Both the position numbers and the translations under genes were made by a program. Under the pieces are notes generated by a model that was not told the DNA's origin, ran no database searches, and saw only the letters and a program-made list of their open reading frames with translations. From the NCBI GenBank assembly GCA_028709705.1, contig JAQVWL010000003.1:1-64000 (forward strand): a stretch of DNA of 64,000 bases, in the 5' to 3' direction. How positions within the stretch are numbered: position 1 is the stretch's first letter; every line of letters begins with the position of its first letter. This document shows positions 19,251 to 31,955 of the stretch, piece by piece. Origin of the DNA: Clostridia bacterium (GTDB lineage Bacteria; Bacillota; Clostridia; Christensenellales; UBA1242).

Positions 19251-19706
19251 TTATAGAGCAATTTTGGTTAATGTGTTTGAAATTTCTTCCGCTTGGTTGT
19301 TGTTTGGCAAAATAATCATAACGGTATCATCGCCACAAACAGCACCCAAAACATTTTCAAGATTGAGTTTGTCAATAACTCCACAAATTGCCGAAGCCAT
19401 ACCCTTCATTGTTTTTATAACGCACAAATTTTGTGCTTGTTTGATAGAAATAACTGCTTCTTTGAAAACAGATATGTATTTGCTTGAAACTGCTTGGTCG
19501 CCATTTTCGACTATTGCATATTTATATTTTCCGCTTTCATTGCTTAAAATTTTGATAAGCCCTAACTCTTTTATGTCCCTAGAAATTGTTGCTTGCGTTA
19601 TGTCATAATTTGCATTTTTTAGTTGAGTTACCAATTCATCTTGCGTTTCAATTTCTTTAGTTGAGATTAATTCCAAGATTTTTGATTGCCTTGACGAGCG
19701 AGCCAT
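19251..19706 (-). CDS. argR: Arginine repressor ArgR
   Basis: wHTH QDELVTQLKNANYDITQATISRDIKELGLIK; C-term GDDTVMIILPN. Confidence 0.96.
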   Translation of the reverse strand: MARSSRQSKILELISTKEIETQDELVTQLKNANYDITQATISRDIKELGLIKILSNESGKYKYAIVENGDQAVSSKYISVFKEAVISIKQAQNLCVIKTMKGMASAICGVIDKLNLENVLGAVCGDDTVMIILPNNNQAEEISNTLTKIAL

Positions 19707-19824
19707 TGCACACCTCCAATACGGTTAAATACCCTTTGTTTATCAGGTTTTAAAGCAGTTTTGCATAATTATAAAATCATAAATATACACAAAAATTTTT
19801 GCTATTTTCATTATTATACAAAAC

Positions 19825-19842
19825 TATTTATAATTATGCAAG
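19825..19842. promoter_or_regulatory. Candidate ARG box 1 (TATTTATAATTATGCAAG)
   Basis: 16 of 18 positions fit TNTGNATWWWWATNCANA. Confidence 0.5.
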
Positions 19843-19847
19843 TGATT

Positions 19848-19865
19848 TTTGTATAAATATTCAAC
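19848..19865. promoter_or_regulatory. Candidate ARG box 2 (TTTGTATAAATATTCAAC)
   Basis: 17 of 18 positions fit TNTGNATWWWWATNCANA; 5 bp from box 1. Confidence 0.6.
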
Positions 19866-19939
19866 GCATTTTTTATAAAAATAAATTGCATAAATTTTAA
19901 TACAATTTTTTTTTATAATTATAAAGAGATATGCAAGGA

Positions 19940-20134
19940 CTATTTCAAATTTTTTTCTATACCGTCTTTTATCACAGTTATCATTCCTTGTGCTTTTTCA
20001 AATTCAGTGCTACAAATTTTTATCAGTTCCTGCGCCTTTTCATAAAGTTTTACGCTTTCATCTAATGACAAATTTCCCATTTCCAATTTGCCTATTATAA
20101 TATCCAACTCTTTTGATGCTTCTTCAAATTTCAT
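19940..20134 (-). CDS. xseB: Exodeoxyribonuclease VII small subunit
   Basis: KFEEASKELDIIIGKLEMGNLSLDESVKLYEKAQEL. Confidence 0.95.
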   Translation of the reverse strand: MKFEEASKELDIIIGKLEMGNLSLDESVKLYEKAQELIKICSTEFEKAQGMITVIKDGIEKNLK

Positions 20135-21234
20135 TCTACCCTACCCCCTACTTCGCCATCGCTAAATACAATTTTTATTTTGTCATCAATTTTTAATTGA
20201 TTTTTTGAAATAACAACACTATTTTCTTTGCTTACTTTTGCATAACCCATTTTCAAAATTGTGTTTGGGTTTAGTTTTTCCAAACCAGAAGTTTTTAGAG
20301 CCAACCAATATTTGTATTCTCCGTTTTGTTTTTCAATATTGTTTAGGATTTTTGTTTTGTATCTGTCTATCAAATTTTTGTAAACCAATCCAAAATTTTC
20401 AAAAGAAGATTTTAGCCTTGCAAATTGTTTCAAAAAAATATTTTTTTTGTCTTGAACATTTTCCACAATAAGTTCAGCACTTGCACTTGGCGTTGGTGCG
20501 CGCAAGTCTGCCACAAAATCCAAAATTGTAAAATCTGTTTCGTGTCCAACCGCCGAAACAACAAATTTTTTGCATTCAAAAACTCTTCTTGCAAGCAGTT
20601 CGCTATTAAAAATATTCAAGTCTTCCATCGAGCCACCGCCACGGGCAATAATAATCACATCGACATTATAGTTTTCAAAAAAGTCTATACCTTTTACAAT
20701 TTCAATATCCGCTCCACTGCCCTGCACTTTTGCGGGGAACAAAACAATATCCACTGCGGGATTTCGCCTTGTTGCAACATTGATAATATCTTCAATCACC
20801 GCTCCAGTTTGAGAAGTTATAACGCCAATGCGTTTTACACTTTGTGGAACAGGTTTTTTGTGCTTGTTGTCAAACAAACCTTCTTTTTCTAATGTTTCTT
20901 TTAGTTGCAAAAATTTTAAAAACAAATCACCTTTTCCATAAGGCATAATTTTGTTAACATTAAAATTCAAACGCCCACCTTTTGCATAAAAGTTTGGAGT
21001 TCCTTTTGCCACAACACTGTCGCCATTTTGAGTTTGCTTGTATTTTTCGCCATCAAAACACACGCAAGAAATAAGAGCATTGTCATCTTTTAAATCAAAA
21101 TAGGCAATACCTCTTACAATTTTAAAACCAGAAACTTCGCCAATCACAGAAATATTAAAAAGCAGTTCTTCGGCTTCGAAAATCTGCTTTATATATGATG
21201 TTAATTGTGTAACTGTAATTGTTTTTTCTTGCAT
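20131..21234 (-). CDS. xseA: Exodeoxyribonuclease VII large subunit
   Basis: OB domain; RIGVITSQTGAVIEDIINV, IIARGGGSMEDLNIFN, SAVGHETDFTILDFVADLRAPTPSASAE. Confidence 0.97.
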   Translation of the reverse strand: MQEKTITVTQLTSYIKQIFEAEELLFNISVIGEVSGFKIVRGIAYFDLKDDNALISCVCFDGEKYKQTQNGDSVVAKGTPNFYAKGGRLNFNVNKIMPYGKGDLFLKFLQLKETLEKEGLFDNKHKKPVPQSVKRIGVITSQTGAVIEDIINVATRRNPAVDIVLFPAKVQGSGADIEIVKGIDFFENYNVDVIIIARGGGSMEDLNIFNSELLARRVFECKKFVVSAVGHETDFTILDFVADLRAPTPSASAELIVENVQDKKNIFLKQFARLKSSFENFGLVYKNLIDRYKTKILNNIEKQNGEYKYWLALKTSGLEKLNPNTILKMGYAKVSKENSVVISKNQLKIDDKIKIVFSDGEVGGRVE

Positions 21235-21243
21235 TTTTTTCCT

Positions 21244-21627
21244 TTAATCAAGTTTCGCCAAAACTCCGTTTATAAACGAAACACTTTTTTCTGCTGAAAA
21301 TATTTTTGCAATTTCCAAAATTTCATTTATAACCACCGCCTTGGGCGTGCCAACAAATTTTATTTCTGTTATTGCCAAATATATAAGTGCCAAGTCAACT
21401 TTGTAAACTCTATCCAATTCATAACCAGCAATTTTGCCGTCTAATTCTTTCAAAATAGCAGTTTTGTTTTGAGTGTATGCAGTCAAAATTTGTTTAACAA
21501 AATCACTTATTTTTTGATTTGGGTCTTCTTCTGCCAACAATTCATTTAAAGTTTTTTGACAATCACTGTTTTCAAACAAATCTGCAAAAATAATTTGAAA
21601 GGCAATTTTTCTAGCCTGCGTTCTCAT
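21244..21627 (-). CDS. nusB: Transcription antitermination protein NusB
   Basis: RTQARKIAFQIIFADLF; FINGVLAKL. Confidence 0.92.
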   Translation of the reverse strand: MRTQARKIAFQIIFADLFENSDCQKTLNELLAEEDPNQKISDFVKQILTAYTQNKTAILKELDGKIAGYELDRVYKVDLALIYLAITEIKFVGTPKAVVINEILEIAKIFSAEKSVSFINGVLAKLD

Positions 21628-21997
21628 CTTCTTCGTCCTTTTTTATTACAACATCAACAATATGCACGTTGACTTTTGCAGTTTTTACATCAACCATTGA
21701 AAGTATATTGTTTTTTATATTTTCTTGAACCTTAAAGCAAATATCCGGTGCTTTTGTGTTGCTGTAAACATCAATATAAACATCAATAACCAAATAACCA
21801 TTGGTGTTGTATTTTATTTTTATTCCATTAAAGTTTTTGTTTTGAACAAGTCTTGCAAAAATATTGCCTGTTTTTGAACTTAACCCAACAATGCCACTGA
21901 TTTCTTTTGTTGCCAAGTTGACAATAGAAAAAAGTATATTTTTGTTGCAAGTCAATTTTCCTTGATTTGCGATTGGTTTTTCAATATCTTTCATCAT
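21611..21997 (-). CDS. Asp23/Gls24 family envelope stress protein
   Basis: NLATKEISGIVGLSS...VYIDVYSNTKAPDICFKVQENIKNNI. Confidence 0.85.
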   Translation of the reverse strand: MMKDIEKPIANQGKLTCNKNILFSIVNLATKEISGIVGLSSKTGNIFARLVQNKNFNGIKIKYNTNGYLVIDVYIDVYSNTKAPDICFKVQENIKNNILSMVDVKTAKVNVHIVDVVIKKDEEDENAG

Positions 21998-22060
21998 TTC
22001 CCCTTAAAAATCTTTTATATTATACCACAAAAATTGAAAAAGTAAAATAAATATTAGCAT

Positions 22061-22107
22061 AAAAAAAAGCCAAATATACTTGAAGGTGAATATATTGGGC
22101 TTTTTTA
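22061..22107. terminator. Terminator downstream of spoIIIA operon
   Basis: AAAAAAGCCCAATATAT...AGTATATTTGGCTTTTTTTT. Confidence 0.75.
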
Positions 22108-22123
22108 ATATCTTGTGCCACAA

Positions 22124-22600
22124 TTATGCAACAGGGATTATCTTTATACTTGGCAAACCATAGTTTGTTTGCTCTGTCACGACCGCAACTATTTGTGCCA
22201 CTTCGTTAGAAACCAAAGCATCTGATTTTACTATCACATTGATATAATTTTCTGATGTTGTAATGATTGCATCATCAAACCCCAAACCTTTTATCAAATA
22301 CTCCAAAGCAAGTTCCTTTTCCATTTGAGCAATAAGCGACAATTTGTTGTTTTGGGCATTTGTTTTTGCTTCATCTGTTGCATTTGTATCTCCAATTATT
22401 GCATTATAATAAAGAATTTCGGTATCTCGTGTTGCATTTCTGTCTGTTCTATAATAATCAAAATAACTGTAAGCGCTTTTGTTTGTGTTGATAGAAGTAT
22501 CAATAACTTGATTGTTTAGTGATATATTCAAATAACCCGTTATACCCAAAAGCAAAACCATTGCTGAAAGTATAATTATTTTTGTTTTTTTCTTTAACAT
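22124..22600 (-). CDS. spoIIIAH: Stage III sporulation protein AH
   Basis: N-term TM; YYRTDRNATRDTEILYYNAII...ALEYLIKGLGFDDAIITTSENYINVIV; last gene of cluster. Confidence 0.9.
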   Translation of the reverse strand: MLKKKTKIIILSAMVLLLGITGYLNISLNNQVIDTSINTNKSAYSYFDYYRTDRNATRDTEILYYNAIIGDTNATDEAKTNAQNNKLSLIAQMEKELALEYLIKGLGFDDAIITTSENYINVIVKSDALVSNEVAQIVAVVTEQTNYGLPSIKIIPVA

Positions 22601-22666
22601 AATATTAACTCCTTTATAAATAACTTATTAAACCAAACCTAAAAATATTCCAAAATCACAAAATTT

Positions 22667-23101
22667 TTATCCGCTATCACCCGCCAAAACTTCAATATTG
22701 GCAGTGTTTATTTTCAGCAAAGTTTCCACCGCTTTGATAATGTCAAGTTTTACCCAAACATTACTTGCACCTTGTGCAACCACAACAACCGAAACAATAC
22801 TTGGCAAAACATCTGTGTTAAAATTGGTGCTTTGTTCGACCATTATCATAACATCAACATTGCCAACACCATTTATTTTGGAAAGTATTTTGGAAAGTTT
22901 TTGCTCAACTTCTAGCGTATAAGCCGAGATGGTTGTGCTTGTTGATTTGGTGTCATCTGTGGTGTTTGACGTGTTGGAAAATCCCGAAAAATACACAAGC
23001 AAAATTATCAAAGCAAAAAGAACTGCAAGTATTATTTCAATATGCTTAATGCTTTTAAGTTTTTTAAACAAATTAGAAAATGTACTATTCATAAAAAACA
23101 A
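22667..23101 (-). CDS. spoIIIAG: Stage III sporulation protein AG
   Basis: TM; YTLEVEQKLSKILSKINGVGNVDVMIMVE; position. Confidence 0.9.
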   Translation of the reverse strand: MFFMNSTFSNLFKKLKSIKHIEIILAVLFALIILLVYFSGFSNTSNTTDDTKSTSTTISAYTLEVEQKLSKILSKINGVGNVDVMIMVEQSTNFNTDVLPSIVSVVVVAQGASNVWVKLDIIKAVETLLKINTANIEVLAGDSG

Positions 23102-23576
23102 TAAACTCCTTTTCTATTTCTACATATTTTTGTATTGATTGTATAATGCTTGTCTTTATATTTATATGTTCAAAATTGTCTTGTATTACCATTTTTTTCA
23201 AATCAACTGAAACCTTTGTTATTTTCAATTTTTTTTCAAAAATATCGGCAGTCAACCCTACTTCAACGCCCAGCAAACCATTGTTTTGGGTGTCAACTTC
23301 TATCTTTGATTTCAAAGAATTTACAAGTTGTTTGTTAACTGTTGACAAAAAATCTTCTTGCAAAATAATTTCGTTTTTGCTAAACAAGTCTTCAAAGTTA
23401 AAAGATTTGTTGCTCAAAAAACTAAAAATTGGAGAAATAATTACAATAATTATCACATAAGCAAAAATGTTTTTGATAAAATCTGCCGTGGAACTTTTTG
23501 GCAAAATCAAGTCCACAACAATAGACAAAACTATTATTCCAACAATGCTCAAAACCCAAGCAGAAACGCCAGACAT
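23085..23576 (-). CDS. spoIIIAF: Stage III sporulation protein AF
   Basis: Two TMs (WVLSIVGIIVLSIVVDLILP...); position. Confidence 0.88.
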   Translation of the reverse strand: MSGVSAWVLSIVGIIVLSIVVDLILPKSSTADFIKNIFAYVIIIVIISPIFSFLSNKSFNFEDLFSKNEIILQEDFLSTVNKQLVNSLKSKIEVDTQNNGLLGVEVGLTADIFEKKLKITKVSVDLKKMVIQDNFEHINIKTSIIQSIQKYVEIEKEFIVFYE

Positions 23577-23590
23577 ACTTCCCCCTTTTT

Positions 23591-24781
23591 TTACAAACTC
23601 ACACTAGTGCACATAATCAAACCAACAAAAATCACATACATAAACGAAACCGCAATTATCATAACAATAGGCATCAAAAATGCTTTTGAAACCGAAGATA
23701 TAAAGTTTGAAATTCGGCTGTCGGAAAGCGGTTGTAAAATAGCACCGGTAAATTTTAGAACAAGCATAAACAAAATAAGTTGCAAAAGTGGAACAATTAT
23801 GCTTGCAAACAAAATCAAAATTCCGCACGTACCAATGGCATTTTTAATTAGCAAACAACTTGCCAAAATCACATTCAAGCCTTCGCTTAAATACCCGCCA
23901 ACTATTGGAATATATGTACTTAAAGAATATCTTGCTGTTTTGAAAGAAACACTGTCAATCGAACCTGCGGTTATTCCCTTTACCGCCAAAAAGCCCATAA
24001 AAATTGTAAAAACTATGCCAATTATCCATTTAAAAACACTGCTCAAAAATCCAGAAATTTTGTCTAGTTTTATCGTGTTTGACAAGTTGGAAACTATTGA
24101 AAACACAAGCGTAAAAATAAATATTGGCATCAAAAAATAAGTAAAAATTTTTGCAACGACCGAAGTCAAAAGCACAACCGCGGGCTGATAAACCGCAACC
24201 GAAACCGTACCACCAATAGCAGTCAAAAGTGTTAAAAGTATTGGAAAGACAATTTCCATTTGCCCAATTATCAAGTTTAATACCAGCGAAGCAATACCAA
24301 TCATTTTGACAGCACAACCAATAACAATAATAATAATCACGCCATAACAAACAAAGTGAATAATGTCGCCAATCGACTTTGAATTGCCCTTCAAATCCAT
24401 CAGCAAACTTGAAAGAATTGCAATGGCAATTATGCTAGAAACAAGTGGCAAAAACCCAATAACTTCATCAAAAATCAAATTTCCAACAGCCGAAACAAAA
24501 CTTTCAGAATCGTTTCCAAAATCACCATTGATTATTTTTTGCAATTTTTCTATTATACTTGTTGAACCAAAAATTTTGAGTTGGTCATCACAAAATTTTT
24601 GAAAAAATTCGTTTAAAGAAGATAGGTCTAATTTTGATAACTGCTCGTCCAAAGTTGTTTCCAATTCCTGCTCCAATGTAGGTTCGTTTTCAGTTGTGGC
24701 AAAAACAGAAACCCCACCAAAAGAAAGTGGAACCAAAACCATTACAAGTGCCAAAACAAGAGCATACATTTTTTTAAACAT
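23591..24781 (-). CDS. spoIIIAE: Stage III sporulation protein AE
   Basis: Signal peptide and multi-TM; position and typical sequence. Confidence 0.92.
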   Translation of the reverse strand: MFKKMYALVLALVMVLVPLSFGGVSVFATTENEPTLEQELETTLDEQLSKLDLSSLNEFFQKFCDDQLKIFGSTSIIEKLQKIINGDFGNDSESFVSAVGNLIFDEVIGFLPLVSSIIAIAILSSLLMDLKGNSKSIGDIIHFVCYGVIIIIVIGCAVKMIGIASLVLNLIIGQMEIVFPILLTLLTAIGGTVSVAVYQPAVVLLTSVVAKIFTYFLMPIFIFTLVFSIVSNLSNTIKLDKISGFLSSVFKWIIGIVFTIFMGFLAVKGITAGSIDSVSFKTARYSLSTYIPIVGGYLSEGLNVILASCLLIKNAIGTCGILILFASIIVPLLQLILFMLVLKFTGAILQPLSDSRISNFISSVSKAFLMPIVMIIAVSFMYVIFVGLIMCTSVSL

Positions 24782-25182
24782 TAAGGCAAAATCCCCACAA
24801 TTATATCAATGATATTAGTCAAAATTGGAAGCGACATAAACAAAATAATTATTTTTCCCGCTAGCAAAACTTTGCTAGACAAACTGCTTGAACCACTGTC
24901 AAGGCAAATATTTGAAGTAAATTCTGTCAAATATCCCACGCCAATTATTTTCAAAATTGTTGACAAAATTGAAGGCGAAAGACTTGTTTTGTTAACTATC
25001 AACTGAAAAACACCAACTATTTTTTCCAAATAGTCAATGAGCATTAACAAAATCAAAACACCACCAGCAATGGCAACAATGCTTGCAAAATCAGGCTTTA
25101 CTTGTTTTACAATAATTGTTGCAACGCAAGTCAAAAGTGCTATTGCCAAAATTTTAAAAATATCCAAATTTTTCCCCTTCAA
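24781..25182 (-). CDS. spoIIIAD: Stage III sporulation protein AD
   Basis: Multi-TM; GVGYLTEFTSNICLDSGSSSLSSKVLLAGKIIIL. Confidence 0.93.
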   Translation of the reverse strand: MKGKNLDIFKILAIALLTCVATIIVKQVKPDFASIVAIAGGVLILLMLIDYLEKIVGVFQLIVNKTSLSPSILSTILKIIGVGYLTEFTSNICLDSGSSSLSSKVLLAGKIIILFMSLPILTNIIDIIVGILP

Positions 25183-25188
25183 ACTTAC

Positions 25189-25383
25189 CTAAAAATTGAA
25201 CATAGTTCTAATACTGCTAAACAAATTGCCAATCAAATCAAGCACCATAAGCAAAACAATAATCAAGCCCGCAAGTGTTGTCAAAGTTGCAATTTCATCT
25301 TTGCCACTTTGCTTCAAAACTTGCCCCAATATAGCAGTCAAAATTCCAATTCCTGCAATTTTAAAAATTATTTCCACTCCCAA
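25189..25383 (-). CDS. spoIIIAC: Stage III sporulation protein AC
   Basis: IIFKIAGIGILTAILGQVLKQSGKDEIATLTTLAGLIIVL. Confidence 0.95.
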   Translation of the reverse strand: MGVEIIFKIAGIGILTAILGQVLKQSGKDEIATLTTLAGLIIVLLMVLDLIGNLFSSIRTMFNF

Positions 25384-25400
25384 TTTTTTACTCCTTTTTG

Positions 25401-25440
25401 TCTATATATAGTGTATTATGCAAGCATAGTACACAACAAG
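25401..25440. repeat. Small palindromic repeat copy 1 (TTGTGTACTATGC-TTGCATAATACACTATATATAG, minus orientation)
   Basis: Aligned by eye with copies at 45444 and 56102. Confidence 0.7.
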
Positions 25441-25447
25441 TGGTATG

Positions 25448-25939
25448 TTAAAGCAACAACAGTGCCAAAAGCAGTCCCGCAATAATGCCCATTTTTAGAT
25501 AAAGCGGTGCAAATTTTTTTGCTTCTTGCTCCGCAGTTTTATAAAGCAAATTTAATTGTTCTTTTTGACCTTGTAATTGCTTTGTTTGATTTATTACATC
25601 AAATTTTCCAAGGCTTAAAAAGAAAATATTTATCACATTTTTTTCTTCGTTATTAAGTATTTTTATATCCTTAAAAAGCACATCGGTTTTGATTTCCAAA
25701 TCATATTCCAAACAATTTACAAAGTTGCTTATCAGTTTTTTCACTTCTTTGTTTTGGGTAGAAAAGTTTTGCATAATTTGTATAAGTTTTGATTGCGAAA
25801 AATTTATTTCCAAATTCAACTTTTCAAACAGCAGTTCCAAGTTTTTGAAAAATTTTGTGCGGTTTGTGTAATAAGATGACAGACCATAACCAATGTATCC
25901 GCAAAGAATAACCACAATGACCAAAATCACATATTTCAT
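25448..25939 (-). CDS. spoIIIAB: Stage III sporulation protein AB
   Basis: N- and C-terminal TM; cluster position. Confidence 0.85.
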   Translation of the reverse strand: MKYVILVIVVILCGYIGYGLSSYYTNRTKFFKNLELLFEKLNLEINFSQSKLIQIMQNFSTQNKEVKKLISNFVNCLEYDLEIKTDVLFKDIKILNNEEKNVINIFFLSLGKFDVINQTKQLQGQKEQLNLLYKTAEQEAKKFAPLYLKMGIIAGLLLALLLL

Positions 25940-25948
25940 AAAATCTCC

Positions 25949-26848
25949 TTAAAAAATTTTTGCAAATTCATTGTCGTACACCCCTTCAATTACGCCCGGT
26001 TTTGTGTTGTTTTTTAGCACCACATATCTATCAAAAATGTTTTTTATTTTTTCAAAAAATATTTTGTTTTTTAACTGGTTTATGTTTTCTGCGTGTATTG
26101 TTGCAACAATTTTTACACCACAATTTGAAGCATATTTTATTGCATCAAAATCTTGTTCATCGCCAAGTTCATCTGTTATTATCAAGTTAGGGTTCATTGC
26201 CCTTATGCCCTGCATAAACCCGTTTTGCTTGTTGGTAAAGGAAAGAATATCGCAAAAACAACCAATGTCAAGTTTGTTATTTTTGCCTGCAATTTCTCCC
26301 CGCTCGTCAATGATTAGCACATTATACAAAAAATTTTTTTCTGATAATTGAAAAACAAAATCTCTTAAAAATGTTGTTTTTCCTTGACCTGGCGGAGATA
26401 TAATCAAAATGTTAAAAATATTGTTTGTGGTAATAAGTTTGTCAAAAACTTTTAGGCAACAATTTTTGATTTCGTGCGGAATTCTTATGTTTACGCTAGA
26501 AAAATTGGTTATTGTTTTTATGTTGTTATTTTCCAAAACAACTGACCCGCAAACACCTATTCTTTCGCCACCATCTAAAACAATAAACCCTTGTTTTAGT
26601 TCTTCATTGACAGAATAAATTGAATATTCGCTTGCCTTGAAAATTATATCTTCAATCAAAAATTTTGTTCCCCAAATTGCATCTTTTTTTGTAAGCGTTA
26701 GACCTTTGTCTTCCAAAAAATAAACTTGTCCATTGCTTATAACAACAATGGGTTTTTCATCTCGTATTCTTATTTCGTTAATACAATTAAAGCCAACCTT
26801 TTGGTCCAGTATTTTAAAAATTTTTTCGTTTAATATTTTATTAAGCAT
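25949..26848 (-). CDS. spoIIIAA: Stage III sporulation protein AA (ATPase; start corrected to 26848)
   Basis: Walker A SPPGQGKTTFLRD; LIIDERGEIAG; ITDELGDEQD; SD GGAG 8 nt before ATG at 26848. Confidence 0.93.
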   Translation of the reverse strand: MLNKILNEKIFKILDQKVGFNCINEIRIRDEKPIVVISNGQVYFLEDKGLTLTKKDAIWGTKFLIEDIIFKASEYSIYSVNEELKQGFIVLDGGERIGVCGSVVLENNNIKTITNFSSVNIRIPHEIKNCCLKVFDKLITTNNIFNILIISPPGQGKTTFLRDFVFQLSEKNFLYNVLIIDERGEIAGKNNKLDIGCFCDILSFTNKQNGFMQGIRAMNPNLIITDELGDEQDFDAIKYASNCGVKIVATIHAENINQLKNKIFFEKIKNIFDRYVVLKNNTKPGVIEGVYDNEFAKIF

Positions 26849-26892
26849 TAAAAAAACTCCATCAAAATAAATGTATGATAGAGTTCTTTTTT
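26847..26892 (-). terminator. Intrinsic terminator after topoisomerase A gene, overlapping spoIIIAA SD
   Basis: AACTCTATCA-loop-TGATGGAGTTTTTTT on minus strand. Confidence 0.7.
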
Positions 26893-26920
26893 TTAACACA
26901 ATTTTATATTTGTTTTTTTG

Positions 26921-29353
26921 TTAAACTGTGCTTTTGTCCAAAATAATGTATATATTGTCAAAATTCGCTTTTTCTATTTGCTTGCCTTTTGATGTGCGGT
27001 TATCAAATCTGATTTTGTCGCTAAAAAACAACTTGTATTTGTTGTTACCTACCAAAACAAAATCAAAATTTTGCTGACTATAATTTGCAAACGCAACAAA
27101 ATCTTTTTCGTTTTGCAAGTTTATTGTTTTAAGACCACGCCTATATTTTGTCATTGTTTCATAGTCGCCAATAGGCACTTTTTTTGCAAAACCGCTTTTG
27201 GAAATAATTGTCACACTTCCCGTTTTTTGCACTTGTCCCGCAAAAACAACATTATCGTTGTCTTGCAATTTTATAAGTTTTATGCCAACAGAAGTTCGCT
27301 TTTGAATTGGCAATTCGTTTTTGTTAAATTTTATTGAATAAGCATTTTTTGTTATCAAAACAATTTGCTGTCCATCGTTTTCATATTCCACATTGACAAC
27401 TTCATCATTTTCTTTGATTGACATTGCTTGCAAAAATGACCTATTTATCAAATATTCTTCAAGCAAAGTTCGTTTTGCAAGACCCAATTTTGTGTAAATA
27501 ATAATTGTTTTTTCGCCTTCCAAAATTGGCAAAATTTTTGTTGCTTTTTCATCAAAAGAAATTGTTTTGACAATATCGTGCAAGCAATCGCCTTTTGATT
27601 TCCACTGCCCCATTGCAATATCTTTGACAGGCAGTTTTATGCAATTTCCTTTGTTGGTAAAAACCAAAATATTTTCGTTGTCGTTCGCCTTGATAACATT
27701 TGTGTTTATTTCATAAATATCTTTTGGCGGAACAGTGCTTTTGGCGGAAACATTGTTTTTGATAACCAATCTTTTCAAGCGGTTATCTGCTGAAAGCAAA
27801 ATATGATTTTGTTCGGTATAATTGCAATCAACAATGTCAAAAATTTGTTGTTGTTCTTCTTCTTTTTGAAAAGTCAAAGTGCTTTTTCTTTTTGTTTTAA
27901 AATTGTTTTTTATTTCTTTTAGTTCTTTTATTATCAACTGATTTTGCAAATCTCTTGAATTTAAAACGCTTGTCAATTCCTTGATTTTTATTTGCAATTC
28001 CCTAAATTCTTCTTCAAGTTTTTTGACTTCCAAATTTACAAGACGAGCAATTCGCATATCCAAAATTGCTTGGGCTTGAACATCTGTCAAAGCAAATCTT
28101 TCCATTATTTTTTGCTTTGCTTCGCTAACTGAAAGTGATTTTTTGATAAGTGCAATAATTTCATCAATATTTTTTATTGCAATCAACAAACCTTTTACAA
28201 TATGTTCCCTTGCAACTGCATTGTCAAGTTCAAACTTGGTCCGCTTTACAATCACACTTACTTGATAATCAACATAATATGCAACAATTTCTAGCAGTCC
28301 CAAAAGTTTGGGTTTGCCACCCGCTATTGCGACCATATTAAAGTTAAAATTTGTTTCCAAATTGGTGTTTTTGAAAAGATAATTCAAGATAGCGGTTGCG
28401 TTTCCATCTTTTTTGATTTTTATAACTGCTCGCAAGCCATTGCGATCAGACTCATCTCTAATCTCGCCAATAAAAGAAAGTATTCCTTTTTCTTTTTCCT
28501 TCAATTCGGCAATTTTTTGCAAAAGCATTGCTTTGTTAACTTGATAAGGCATTTCGGTTATCACAATTTCGCTTTTGTCGCCGTCTTTTTCCACGCTTGC
28601 TTTGGCACGCAAGGTTATTTTACCTTTTCCTGTTTTGTATGCTTCTTTAAGACCTTCGCCCGCAATTATTGTTCCACCTGTTGGAAAATCCGGTGCTTTT
28701 ATGTGCTTCATCATTTGTTCAAGGGATATTTTGTTGTTGCCAATATACGCACAAACTCCATCAATCACTTCTGCCAAATTGTGTGGCGGAATGTTTGTTG
28801 CCACACCAACAGCAATACCTGTTGCACCATTGACCAAAAGGTTGGGAAACCTGCCCGGAAGCATATCGGGTTCTTTGATAGTGTCATCAAAATTCAAACT
28901 CCAATGCACAGTGTTTTTGTCCAAATCTCTTAACATTTCAAGTGCAAGGGGTGTTAATTTCGCTTCGGTATATCTCATTGCCGCAGCACTGTCGCCGTCT
29001 ATTGACCCAAAATTTCCATGCCCGTCCACAAGCGGTTCTCTCAAACTGTAATCTTGTGCCATTCTTACCATTGCATCATAAACCGAACTATCGCCGTGTG
29101 GGTGATACTTGCCCATACAATCGCCAACAATTCTTGCAGATTTTCTGTATTGTTTGTCTGGTGTCAAACCAAGTTCCAGCATAGAAAAAAGTATTCTTCT
29201 TTGAACGGGTTTTAGTCCATCTTCAACCCTTGGCAATGCTCTGTCCATTACAACGTGCTCTGTGTAAGGTATCATAGACTCGTGCAAAACATCGTTTAGA
29301 TTTTTTAAAATTATGTTATCATTATTTTCTTTTGGAGTGTTTGTTTTACTCAA
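26921..29353 (-). CDS. Type IIA topoisomerase subunit A (ParC/GyrA-like)
   Basis: [49 protein letters not shown] (catalytic Tyr). Confidence 0.96.
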   Translation of the reverse strand: MSKTNTPKENNDNIILKNLNDVLHESMIPYTEHVVMDRALPRVEDGLKPVQRRILFSMLELGLTPDKQYRKSARIVGDCMGKYHPHGDSSVYDAMVRMAQDYSLREPLVDGHGNFGSIDGDSAAAMRYTEAKLTPLALEMLRDLDKNTVHWSLNFDDTIKEPDMLPGRFPNLLVNGATGIAVGVATNIPPHNLAEVIDGVCAYIGNNKISLEQMMKHIKAPDFPTGGTIIAGEGLKEAYKTGKGKITLRAKASVEKDGDKSEIVITEMPYQVNKAMLLQKIAELKEKEKGILSFIGEIRDESDRNGLRAVIKIKKDGNATAILNYLFKNTNLETNFNFNMVAIAGGKPKLLGLLEIVAYYVDYQVSVIVKRTKFELDNAVAREHIVKGLLIAIKNIDEIIALIKKSLSVSEAKQKIMERFALTDVQAQAILDMRIARLVNLEVKKLEEEFRELQIKIKELTSVLNSRDLQNQLIIKELKEIKNNFKTKRKSTLTFQKEEEQQQIFDIVDCNYTEQNHILLSADNRLKRLVIKNNVSAKSTVPPKDIYEINTNVIKANDNENILVFTNKGNCIKLPVKDIAMGQWKSKGDCLHDIVKTISFDEKATKILPILEGEKTIIIYTKLGLAKRTLLEEYLINRSFLQAMSIKENDEVVNVEYENDGQQIVLITKNAYSIKFNKNELPIQKRTSVGIKLIKLQDNDNVVFAGQVQKTGSVTIISKSGFAKKVPIGDYETMTKYRRGLKTINLQNEKDFVAFANYSQQNFDFVLVGNNKYKLFFSDKIRFDNRTSKGKQIEKANFDNIYIILDKSTV

Positions 29354-29362
29354 TTTTTTCTC

Positions 29363-31889
<2,527 letters not shown>

Positions 31890-31955
31890 AATGTTGAAAG
31901 TATAGCAAAAAAAAAATAGTTTTTCAACTATTTTGATTTTTTAAAACTATTTGAC

